NCBI GenBank assembly: GCA_014706295.1
Contig: JACSVZ010000004.1
Coordinates: 93,907,333 to 93,971,332, forward strand
Direction: 5' to 3'
DNA from: Lycocorax pyrrhopterus obiensis
Taxonomy: Eukaryota > Chordata > Aves > Passeriformes > Paradisaeidae
Length of the DNA stretch: 64,000 bases
Below, piece after piece: positions 25,961 to 36,376 of the stretch. The notes below the pieces were generated by a model, which saw only the letters and a program-made list of their open reading frames with translations, searched no databases and was not told the DNA's origin. Position 1 is the stretch's first letter; each line of letters starts with the position of its first letter. Position numbers and translations under genes: made by a program.

Positions 25961-28900
25961 CAAGTGTATTAGGATAAATGTATCTCATGAGAACATTAAT
26001 GAGTTAAAAAAACAAAACAAAAAATGTTTATACTAAAAATTGTGGGCCTTTTCAGTTAATTCTACTTTCCCATTATTCTTTTTCTGATTGTTCGCTAGTA
26101 TAATGACCTCTCACAGGTTGATAAATTAGCTTATTATTCAATAAAAAATAACTAGTCACCCAGAGGTTTTGCAGTTCTTTGGAAGACAACAAAAACAAAT
26201 TTTGAATTTGCATCTTCTCAACTGAAAAATTTTCTTTCCCTAGGAAAAAAAAGTAAGTCAGTATTCACCTCATTATACAGATCTCTGAGCTGAGACAATA
26301 AAAGTCCTAATGCAAAATGCAGTAAGATGCTGAAATCACTCCCGAAATTGCTAGAAAAGTTTTAAGTGTTGCATGTTTTGTAATCTCATTGAGCAGTTTT
26401 TATCCACAGATATGTAAGTTAGGATCTTCCTTAATTCTTTTAACTGCCTACATTTAATCAGTTGAAGTCAATGTTAAATATCTAGATAGCTTAGACTGTC
26501 TTTATTGGCAGTGGAGGAGACAGATCCCATTTGGGTATGTATTTATATGTCCTAAAGTAGATGTTTGAAATGTGTCAGCTTAACTGCATGCCAGAAGTAT
26601 CTATCTCCATCAAATACAGAGATAAGATATAAATGCCTGAAGTAGAAGAAGACTAATTCTGCCAACAAAATCCTGTTCATAATGAAGCTATTATTCTGTC
26701 TCTTTTTTGTCAAGTTTGCCTTAGATCAAACAAAGCTTTAAAATCACTATTTCATTGTTAATCTCATATGCTTACATTTTATTGACAGAATATCAACACT
26801 TTCCTTAAAGTCAATGTCTGTCTTTGCAGACTTGGAAAATCGAGTAAATAAAAAAGATATTAATCCATTTGATGATTACAATTAACCAAGAGCAAATTTG
26901 GTATCTGTGTAGCAGGTCCACACTGCTTCTTACTTCTGAAATTTTGATTTACTAAAAAGTTTCAGATGAAGTGTTACATATAGCATTCCATAACACAGTC
27001 ACACAAATATAGAATAGATAAGTCTTGTAGATAAGACTCTAAAACTCTTATTGCAGCAGACAGCAAAAGTCCTCCATTCGACAAACTTTACATTGACCTT
27101 TCTTTCCTGGAAGTAGGTCCACCTAGCACAAAATGAGGGAACTGGGAAAAAAATGATGATGGTTGTAATGTGCCTCAATCTTCTTCACATTAATGCCTTA
27201 ACCTTTGGGCGGACACAGTTTGCTATTTGTGTTTTCAAACAAGGTACAGGAGTAAGAGAAGGATCTAAGGAGACAGGTGAGTTTTGCTGAACATAATGCT
27301 TCACTGTTAGCTCAGAAAAAAACCACACAAGGCTGAAGATGACTCAAGAAAACTATGGTTTTAAGCCTTAATTTTAAAGGTTGTAGAACAAAATAAAATG
27401 TTTTTTTCCAAATATTATTCCTATCCCACACTAGAAGAGCCTTTATTCTATCTACAAGTCTGATTGAGTTTCAAACAGGTGCTTTACTTTGAGGAATCAG
27501 GAGTAGAAGCCAGATACGGCTCAAAAGACAAAAATGAATAAAACATTCAGGTTCATCCTTCCTGCCATTTCTTCCTCTGTAGAAAAAAATAAGGTAATCT
27601 GGTAAGAAGAAATGTGTAATGTATTGGTATTCCTGTCAAGAATTTCTTCTGCATGTGTGCACCAGACCTTTAGTTCCTTGTAGGCCACTAGAAACACACT
27701 GATCTAGTTTGATTTCTGAGAGTCTGTACAGCCAACTTAGTTATTAGTCACAACATTCCATGGGCTGCTTGTTTTCCTTTCCTCAGGAGTACTCACACAT
27801 ATATTTTAGTCATTATCAAGGGACATGTATGTGTGTTGTAGTCATGAGCAGTTGTCCTCTGGAATGTTCAGAAACACAGGTGGCACCAAGGATCTACCAT
27901 TACCATGTGTACAGCTCAGTGGAACATAAATAAGTAGGTCACGGTACCAGGCTACTGGATGAGGTGACCAGCCTCAATCACCAGCAGTCCGTCGTGTGGG
28001 ACCTTCAGTGCATACATGTGCCCATTTCTCTTGCTGCAGGCACTGTCATTGTTCTTGATATATCCACATAGATCCAAAACTTACCCTTTCATTTCCATAC
28101 TTTTCTCATGCTAGAATGAAATGCAGCTGTGGTAACTTCTGTTCTGGAAATTAAAACAATCTGGTCTCTATGTGTAGTTTCCATTCAAGAGCAGAGGATG
28201 GGAGAGACTGATAGAGGTGTGACAAAGCCAAGAATATTTTCTCTCTGGTTTCCTTGTTTTCTAATATATTTTGAGAAGCCATAGTCAAAAATCAGATTCT
28301 AAAGCCATGGTAACTTCTAGGTCTCCAAAATAAAGCAATGTTTAGATTGTCTATAACTCAGATATCTTGGGAGATCACCCTCCCATGTGTAGAGTGGCCA
28401 GTATGATTCTGTATGCAAATATTTAATGGAAGTTCTCCTGTATCTTCCTTTCTATACCTTTTTTTAGCTTTCAAGTGCTAACATATTAATTCTACATTTC
28501 TATCTACTTTAAAATGCATTTGACACTTGCAAAGGAGGTGACGGTAACACATAGTAGTGGTCTTTGGTCATCATCTGTGAAAACAGGTTTGTAAACTTTA
28601 AGTCTCTGTCTGTTCTGGCAAATTAAACACCATCAGGGCATGCCTCCAGCTACTGGAACTTTCTCATTTAAATTGTTAAATTATTCAAGTGGTTCAACCA
28701 TTAAATGGTTAAATTATTTAAAAGGTTTTGGCATGAGTCAGTTAGCACTCTCCAAATACATATCAAGCACTGTTTTGGAATTAACTCAGTCTGGAGACTC
28801 TTCTCAAAAGTAGTTCACCTGGTCATTCTGTGTTGGAGGCTAACAGAAAGTTTAGTGGTAGAAGTTAAGCTTGTGTGTTTCTTGTAAACCCATAAAACCA

Positions 28901-30644
28901 CCTCATTTTCCAAATTGTCTCCTCTGTTGCAGCAACTAGACTGTAAATTTTATTTTTTAATATTTTGAAAAAGTATATTTATATATATTTATTATTTTTC
29001 TCAGAATTCAACAATCAAAGCCACTAATAGAACATGTACCTGTTATTACAATGCAGCATATTCATTTAAAAATACAAGAAGCTGTGGCAACAGCTAGTAA
29101 TTAAAGTTCTACTTGTATTAAGGTTCTTACTTAGTAAGATATACATGTAAGATACAACATAGAAAGGGACATAGATATGGTAGAACATATTTCAATAAAT
29201 TGTGAAGTAATATTTCTGGGAATTTTCTTCCAACAACTGCTCAGTTGTAGTGACAACATAAATATATATTGCAAGTTTAAGGACAATGCAATCAGTATTA
29301 TGAAAGTACTGGATATATTCTTGATTACTTCTTGCTTTTGAAAAAGGGTTTTATGGTGGGATCTGAAACAGCAAGTGAAACTGTTTTTGGAGTTACTTTG
29401 CGTAATTATTAAATCATTTACAGGAACATGGAATTACTCTGAAGTACATAATTTTTAATAGGTAGTGTCTTTTTCTTTCATTTGCCACAGGTCTGACTCT
29501 GTATCCCTGAAATGAAAGGACGATTTGCCAGTGTCCTTAGTGTCATTGGATCAGACCATAACACACCAATTCTTTTACTAAAAATGTCTTCTGGATAAAT
29601 TTATTTCTGCTAAATTTATTTCATAATTGATGGTAACCAGATAAAAATAAATGTAAAATTAAATTTAAAATTAAAATTAAATGTAAAATCAAAAATAAAA
29701 AAAAATCTGATGTTCAGCAAAACTTTTAAACTTACTGATTTTTGCCTTGGTAGGTTCTAATATATTTTTTTTTCCTGTGTCATTACTCTTGCATACACTC
29801 CATTACTTAGACAGTACTCATGTTTTCTGTGCAGGAGGATAGGAAAAGGAACATTGTCATTTATTGAAATCAGATAACTCTGGCTCAGGACAACAGTTTT
29901 ATTATTATTTTGCCACTGGATGTCCTAGATGAGTAGGTCATTCATGTCAAGTTTCCATTTAACCATGTGCAGAGCTGGTTTTGTGAAGTCACAGAGTCTT
30001 ATTTGTAATGAAGGGATGTTCTTTTGGGACCTTTCAGTTAGTGATCATGTCACAGGACTATTCAGACACTTACTAATGTCCATAGCTTGTGTTCGAGGCC
30101 CTACCTCTTCACCTTTAGTGTTATTTTATAAATGCATGCTGCTTTGTGCTTTCATATTTATCTTAAATTCTTTATATTTGACTATCTATCAAATATGTGC
30201 ACCTCATTACCTCTAAAAGCTCAGAGATTTTGTCTTGAGAGACAGCACAGCACCCTTAAACCTTGGAATTAAAACCTTCTTGAGTAAATATTGATGGATA
30301 TTTCCAGTCAGTCTTCAAAATCTGTAAAACACAGTTGTCTGCAGAGCATCTATAATACAGCTATGCAAAATTTTGGGGGGGACTGGAAGCAAGACCTCTG
30401 GGTTTACCATGAAAAATAGCCATCAAGAGTAAAACTTGTAAAATAAGTAAAAAATCTTGTTCCATATCCGGTCCCATAATTCCACAGAAGTGGATAACTT
30501 CTGCTATTGATTTGCATGGTGCATGAGCATTATGTGTTTATCTCAGCAGTTAGCTGCATTACTTATGTCAGGTAGACAAGAGATATGGCCCGAGGCAAAA
30601 GTCTGGTTGTGCACATTGTTGTGACAGGTGGCCCACCCTTTATC
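25961..30644. other. Unique AT-rich non-coding DNA, no gene recognised
   Basis: Nothing here resembles a gene or a known transposon. Low-complexity A/T-rich sequence is concentrated at 28940-29000 and 29640-29707. An open frame of 95 codons at 29929-30216 has no recognisable domain and is probably fortuitous. Confidence 0.55.
29640..29707. repeat. A-rich low-complexity tract with degenerate tandem repeats
   Basis: Variants of AAATTAAA and AAATGTAAAAT are repeated imperfectly for about 65 bases and end in a run of A. It is probably a decayed microsatellite or an old poly-A tail; no adjoining retroelement is recognised. Confidence 0.75.
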
Positions 30645-30803
30645 ATCATAGAGTCATAAAACGGTTTGGGTTGAGAGTGACCTTAAAGATCATCAAATTC
30701 CAATGCCTCTGACACGAGCAGGGACACCTTCCACCAGATCAGGTTGCTCAGAGCCCCATCCAGTCTGGCCTTGAACACTTTCAAGGGTGCAGCATCCATA
30801 GCT
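30645..30803 (-). mobile_element. CR1 LINE 3' fragment (CR1-B)
   Basis: The plus strand starts ATCATAGAGTCATAAAACGG followed by TTTGGGTTGAGAGTGACC, the inverted CR1 3' terminus with its short ATCATAGA-type tail. It continues through TTAAAGATCATC, GAGCCCCATCCAGTCTGGCC and TTGAACACTTTCAAGGGTG. Similarity stops at GCATCCATAGC, so this is a very short 5'-truncated copy of about 160 bp. The tail end is preserved, so the insertion junction near 30645 is probably real. Confidence 0.93.
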
Positions 30804-31357
30804 TGTATTTTTCTTGCATTTTGTTTCAGAGACAATATCATTGCTCCCAGACGAGCAGAATCATTATTGTTCTTTGGTTTTGGTGCTGCCTTACTTATTT
30901 GCAACATGTATGCCCCCAAATTAGAACATCTAGAAGCACTTGCCCCTTCCTTCTGTCTTTGTGGAAGACACTGGTACAGAGAAAAGCAGAAACATCTGCT
31001 CACAAACTCAACTTCCCAGGAAATTCCCTGAATTCCACTCAACCCACCGCAACTGTTGAAGTCACACAATTTGTTTGGGATAGATATTTTGAGGTCCAGG
31101 TAGACCATTGCACTGTTTCAGGGAATGAGAACCATGCTTAATGGTATACATTCCCTTTTCAGCACAAGTGCAAAATTCTGTTGGCATCAGGAGTTTCAGG
31201 ATATAGGCCTTTCTGGAAAATCTGCAGAATGGCATAAAGCAGTGCTGAAATATTAATATGCAGATTTTATAGGTTGCTCAGACACAGCTCTAATTCCATT
31301 CTTTACTTATAGTATGAACACTCTGAAGCTGCAAAAGCTGGGACCCATAACTATTAC
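30804..31357. other. Unique non-coding DNA between CR1-B and the GC-rich LTR
   Basis: Open frames of 112 and 141 codons overlap on opposite strands here and run out of CR1-B. They match nothing I recognise and are best treated as chance frames. No other element is seen. Confidence 0.5.
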
Positions 31358-32290
31358 TGTCTTGGTTTGAAAGACAGGTGTCTGTCAAGGAAGGCAGGAG
31401 CCTCCACTGAAATGGAAAATGCAACCCCCTTCCCTCCAAATTATTATAATTTTGAAATTAAGGGGCTTTCAGGCAAAGATATGAGGGGTAAGAATAACAG
31501 TATTAATACATATATATATATGTATGGCAAGGCAAACAAGCAACAATAACTCTGGCAGTAACAGCAAACAGAACCACAAACCCAGTGCCAGCCTCTCTTG
31601 GCTGTCGGGCCCTTTCCCCTTTGGTGCCGTTCCAGTCACAGCCGGCAGGGGCGCTGGCGGCTCCCGGTGAGCAGGGCGGGTGCGATGGTTCCCCCGCGGC
31701 TGCAGGGGGCGCTCCGGAGCGAGCTCGGGGAGCACGCGGTGATGGCGGCTCGGGGTCCGGGAGGGGTGGACAGAAAAGCTTCACAAACCCTCTGGGCAGC
31801 TGGTCCCGGTGCCCGGCCGGACCCTCGGGAGCAGCAGGCTGGAACAGCAGGGATGCGCACAAATCCCGGGTGGCAGACGAGATGTATCAAACTCCGGAGC
31901 TGCAGTGGGAGCGCCGGGAGGTCCCAGCCGGCAAAGGGTGTGTAGGGTTACAGTGTAGCGGAGGATCCAAGCGGTGGCGGAGGCAGGGCGGCTGCAGCCC
32001 GGCTCCCAGCAGGGCAGGGAAAGGTGGGCTTGGGAATCCCGGGTTTCTCAGGTAGAAGGAAAGCAGCCAAAAAACAGGAACCTCCCAGCTCTGACCAACT
32101 CCTTCTGAACACTGAGAGCACCAGCAGCCCAGGCCGCACCCAACCCCCCCCCAGGTGAAAAACAAGTAGCTAGTTGTACCCCTGCCCTCTGTGGCCGGCT
32201 CTTTTGTTCTTCTTAAGCACCTAGCAATTTGTCCCCCTGTCAATATATGTGGGGAAAATTCTTTAAGAGAAAAAGTAAACAGGAGAACTC
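31358..32290 (-). mobile_element. GC-rich avian endogenous retrovirus LTR (ERVL-like), ends partly defined
   Basis: On the plus strand the element begins TGTCTTGGTTTG, the reverse complement of an LTR 3' terminus of the form CAAACCAAGACA, comparable to the terminus of the related LTR family at 49553-50114. From remembered zebra finch repeats I recognise the AATTATTATAATTTTGAAAT block and the GC-rich centre (CAGCCGGCAGGGGCGCTGG). I also recognise GTGAAAAACAAGTAGCTAG and the GTCAATATATGTGGGG block near the other side. The centre at about 31600-32060 is the most GC- and CpG-rich part of the window and produces several overlapping chance open frames of up to 156 codons. The minus orientation is inferred from the terminus. 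The upper end is uncertain, and I could not find a target duplication for the ATTAC before 31358. No retroviral coding sequence adjoins it. Confidence 0.7.
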
Positions 32291-35200
32291 CTAAACCCAG
32301 TCACCTTCTCAATGAAATGTGGAGGGGTGAAGCAGAAAGGGATTCATATTTTTTTAAGAACAAATTTATATTGTGTGTCAGGAAGGTATTATAAGAAAGT
32401 GATGAATAATTGGCATAATTTGTATCTTCTATAGCAAGGGAACTTCTGGACACTGCTGTAAATGAGATAATTTGTCATTGCTGTAAGTCTGTCCCATAGA
32501 AACACTACTGTTAATACAGCTGACACTGGCTGGCTGAAGGGAATAAGCTTTTCAATGAGATCAAACATAAATTTTATTGATGAAAATTTCAATGCAAATA
32601 TAATCATTTTGTTCTTTTAATGATGGATTTCTTTTAATGAAGTTTCTAGATCTTTAAAACTGTGCTGGGCCTAACCTTATATATACTTAATCATGCAAAA
32701 AATCTACCATGCTGTCCAGAAGGCTGCAAAACTCAGGTGAGTGTTAGTATGATTTTCATATTTGCACCAAGTGAGAATACACCTCAAAATTATAAGGTGA
32801 ATTCAATATTCATTTTTGAAAGATGTAATGTGTACTTCCTCTTTCTTTCACTATGATTAACAAAAAAGGTTGTCAGAAAGAAGGAGCAAAGACTAACAAA
32901 AAACTCATCCATCTCTACAGGGCCACCTGTAGGTGATTTAATTGTCAGTTGTTTAATTGTTAATTACATCTTCCACCTCAGGAAACCAATATTATCACAA
33001 TAAATTGAGAAAGAAAAGCTGTATACGAATGGATTTAAAAGTTTCAAATGTACCTTTCCTTTTAGTGATCCTGTCCATATAAAATTCTTCTAACCACGTT
33101 TTTCACTACTACAAATAAATTAAAACATAAGATAAGCAGAACAAAACTCTCTTTTGAGAGGCAACAGAGCAAAATGCATTGGTAATGGTATTGCTGTGGA
33201 CTTACTTCTACTCACTGCAAGTGGAATATAGCTATCTATTATGGTCAGATCCTGTTTTAGTTTTGATAGTGGGAAAGCTCCTTTGACATCAACTGAAATA
33301 GGTAGTGCTTTTAAATGCATGGATAGTTTTACAGAGCTGCTTCTGTTTAGTCCCCTGTGCTAATACAGCATCAGAGCCATTTATATGGTGAAAAGACAAG
33401 CTTACTGGAGAATTGGTGCCAAACAAAGACAAATGACACCACGGCATAATCTGAAAATGCATGAACTTCTCAATAGCTTTTAAATTGGTACAGAGAGCAT
33501 GAAGCTTCTGATATCTCACTTCCATTTACTTTATTTCCTGGACTTTTTGAGTTACTGAGTGAAGGGCATGGAAAAAAGGCATTATATTGTTCTGCACAGG
33601 ACTTCTAGAACCAGTTATTTTTTAAGGTAACACAAAATTAGACTCATTAGTAACAGTGTAGTCTGTAACTCTTGTGAGGCTTTTTATACCAAAGTCTTAG
33701 TGTATCTGTGAATGGACTTAAACAAAAGGAGTAACATCTGTTTTGTGTTTGCTGTTTTGTCTTCTCTGTGTTTAAAACTTAGCAGCCTGGTTGGTTTGAG
33801 TTTGAAAGATATCCAGAGAAACAATAGGTTGGCCAGTACAATTGAGAAAGCAGAGCACAGAGTGCATCATGAGGGGAAGGTCACAAGGTGGTCCTTAATT
33901 TCCCTTGGAGACAGTTCTGCAATGTTAGACCAAGGTCACATAAGTCTGCACCAATAACTTTTTTAATAAAGAAAAATTTTTAACGTCAAATGAACAAAGT
34001 GGTTTTGTTTTGTCTTTTTTTACCGCTCTTAAATCAGTGTTTTGGTCTCCCACATATGGGGATCAACTGAGATCTTGACGATAAGGCTATGCCACTTCTG
34101 GAACTTTTTCTACAAGTTTACTGCCTCGAAAGCTGAGATTTGTTCATGGAACCATGTTCAGTGGACACTTGCTGCCAGTTCAGCACTGGCTGGAGTTTGG
34201 TATCTGCCAAAGACCACAAGCCCAGGTGGACAGCTTTAGTCCAGCTGAAAAGTGACAGAAGTGAGTGATGAACAATAGATCACGGCTTCCTGGTGGAAAC
34301 AACAGCACTTGGGAGGGTTGAAAAATTGCTCAGGGTTTGTCCCCTGGACTTCAACATTAGTTAAAACTGAGGAACAATCATGGACTGTAGACTAAACCAA
34401 TAATTTGGAGACATATTCTTCCCTCTGCAAATGATGATAAGCATGGCTTCTGACTTTCAAACTATTTTCTCTGTCATCAACGTAGTTCAAGCCTTTTTTT
34501 TAATTCTCAGTCAAATGATGCTTTCCAAGTGATTTGCTGATAGCATCAGTCTTCTGTGGTGAAAGATAAGTTATGATAATAAAGAGACATAAATATAAAC
34601 AGCTACATGACTTAAGTTGTGAGCAGTGAAAAATTAACTGATATTCACTGTTTTACGGCAGAATGGCAGATATGACAACAGTAAGACTCTGTGGTGATGT
34701 TCTTCTGTTACTTAGAGAATAAAAAATTCTTTCTGCTGTCTTCCACTGGATTAGTTATATTGATTTCATTCTTCCATTTCAGTTTATCAAAATTTCCTCA
34801 AACTACTTGGCTATCTGAAGAGTCATATGCAAAGAGTCATCTCATTCTGTAAAATGAATTTAAACACGTGGAAATTTCCATCTAAATTTACCTACCTGAA
34901 GATATATACCTTCTTAAACACCTTGCTGAGGCACATGGCTTGCAAGTACCAACTATTGATATGGAATACCAAATACTTGTGGAGAACATAGGGACTGCTC
35001 CACAGAATTAAGGTATTCCCCAAAATAATTATAACAAATTACACATTTTCTGTAATCAGGATTGCTTTCTTATTCCCTGAGCATGAAAGCCTTAATCTGT
35101 CAGTTTTCATAATTAGTTGTGAATATATTTTTTTTCTGCCATGAAAATCAAACCTTGTTAGTTTGTACTAATACCAAGTTACTAGAGTCATGTGTGTTAG

Positions 35201-35697
35201 ACAGCACAGGGATGAGAGGGTGCTTTTTGCTCTACAAATAACACCTGGAAAAAAGTGTCAGGAATGAGGTAAGATGGTCTTCAGGTGACACTGGTGCTTT
35301 GGGGTACAGCTTACCCAACGGATAGTAGACTTACATATGAGAAACAAACTGTGTGTTTTGTAAGGTCAGATGAAGGCCAGAAGAGAATACATCCTGAGCT
35401 ACAGTGACTAGAGAGCAGACAAAAAAATATTGGCTGAGCAAGCCAAAGCAGTCCAGTTCTTGCCAGGGACAGCAGAAACACTACTGCTCCCACAGCCTTG
35501 ATTTGCAGTAGACATTTCTTAGATCTCCCCTTTGTTCAGATAAACCCAACTATTTTTAACTTTATTTCCCCTAACATCACAACAGAAAGTATGGACTCGG
35601 TGGATGTTTAACTCCTTAGCACATATGGACACACAAGTGTGTGCATGTTGGTTGAGCCACCAGTGGCATGAAAACTCACAGAGCATTTCAGGTCTTA
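32291..35697. other. Unique non-coding DNA, no gene recognised
   Basis: AT-rich sequence with stops in all frames. The first 50 bases or so may still belong to the preceding LTR or its internal region. No other repeat, RNA gene or exon is recognised. Confidence 0.5.
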
Positions 35698-35703
35698 AAA
35701 GGT
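35698..35703. repeat. Target-site duplication, left copy
   Basis: AAAGGT lies directly before the TG terminus of the solo LTR and matches exactly the six bases that follow the CA terminus at 36371-36376. Confidence 0.88.
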
Positions 35704-35947
35704 TGACGCAAGCCACTGTATCTGGGAGAGGACCAGTGCTGCGCCTTCCCTGACTGTCCGCTGCAGATCTGGAGACCTCTGGAGTCCCTATCCATGGTTG
35801 GCGACCCTCAGGAGGGGCTGTAGAGCCACCACGCACACACCCACAGTCCCAGGAGCGATGACAGGCCCAAATGCAAGCGGCTACATCCAGGTGTACACAC
35901 TGAAGATGAAGAGACAGAGAGGGGTCTTTTGTATGGGTTCTGAAGGG

Positions 35948-35953
35948 TTTATT
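35948..35953 (-). promoter_or_regulatory. LTR polyadenylation signal (AATAAA)
   Basis: TTTATT on the plus strand gives AATAAA on the element strand, about 50 bases downstream of the TATA box. This is the usual compact spacing in avian LTRs with a short R region. Confidence 0.75.
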
Positions 35954-35999
35954 CCAGCAGAAGGTCCAGTGACAAAAGACGTTACCAGGTAAGGGTCCA

Positions 36000-36012
36000 G
36001 GGGTTTTATAGG
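36000..36012 (-). promoter_or_regulatory. LTR TATA box
   Basis: GGGGTTTTATAGG on the plus strand gives a good TATAAAACCCC on the element strand, at the expected place upstream of the AATAAA signal and downstream of CCAAT-type boxes. Confidence 0.75.
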
Positions 36013-36370
36013 GGTGCAATTAACCAATCAGGTTTAGGCAAAGGGGAGGGGAGAGTACAAACAGACCAACCAGAGACAAGGTGGGAGGGTGCAGTGAGGG
36101 GGGAACCAATGGGGTATCAAACAACAGAGAACTTTCTAGAACTTATACATATTCAACAGGGTGATGCATATTCAAGAGGTCGTGCATAAAATGGGGCGGG
36201 GAAATGATGAACCAGTTGCAACTAAGTAGTTAACACAAGGGTCTGTGGGTGCTCACCTTAACCATCGAGGGAGGTATCCAACCTCTGAGCCGGCCCACCA
36301 TGAGTTTAATACTGTGGTTTGGCCCTGTGGCTCACCAACAACTTGGGCAGCAGCAGCCACCCCCACAACA

Positions 36371-36376
36371 AAAGGT
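36371..36376. repeat. Target-site duplication, right copy
   Basis: AAAGGT directly follows the LTR terminus and is identical to the left copy at 35698-35703, which fixes both ends of the insertion. Confidence 0.88.

Larger units (their letters stand above)
35704..36370 (-). mobile_element. Complete solo LTR of an avian endogenous retrovirus, 667 bp
   Basis: The element begins TGACGCAAGCC and ends CCCCACAACA on the plus strand, so on its own strand it has the canonical TG...CA termini, and it is flanked by an exact 6-bp duplication. A 6-bp duplication is typical of the ERVK (beta/alpha-like) class in birds. Read on the minus strand it has a U3 with CCAAT-type boxes (inverted in AACCAATCAGG and GAACCAATGGGG), a TATA box at 36001-36011, and an AATAAA signal at 35948-35953. 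R and U5 follow, down to GCTTGCGTCA. No primer-binding site or internal region lies beside it, so it is the product of recombination between two LTRs. The 166-codon frame crossing it (35519-36019) has no viral domain. Confidence 0.9.

Noticed and set aside
31469..32243. Several overlapping open frames of 84-156 codons on both strands
   Set aside because: All fall in the GC-rich core of one LTR, where stop codons are rare for compositional reasons. They run on both strands at once and match nothing.
35519..36019. 166-codon minus-strand open frame
   Set aside because: It starts inside the R/U5 part of the 667-bp solo LTR and continues into flanking host DNA across the integration junction. No protein family is recognisable.
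35704..36370. Search for an intact endogenous provirus around the LTRs
   Set aside because: No LTR here has a partner copy in the same orientation at proviral distance, and no gag, pol or env sequence lies between or beside them. The defined copies are solo LTRs.
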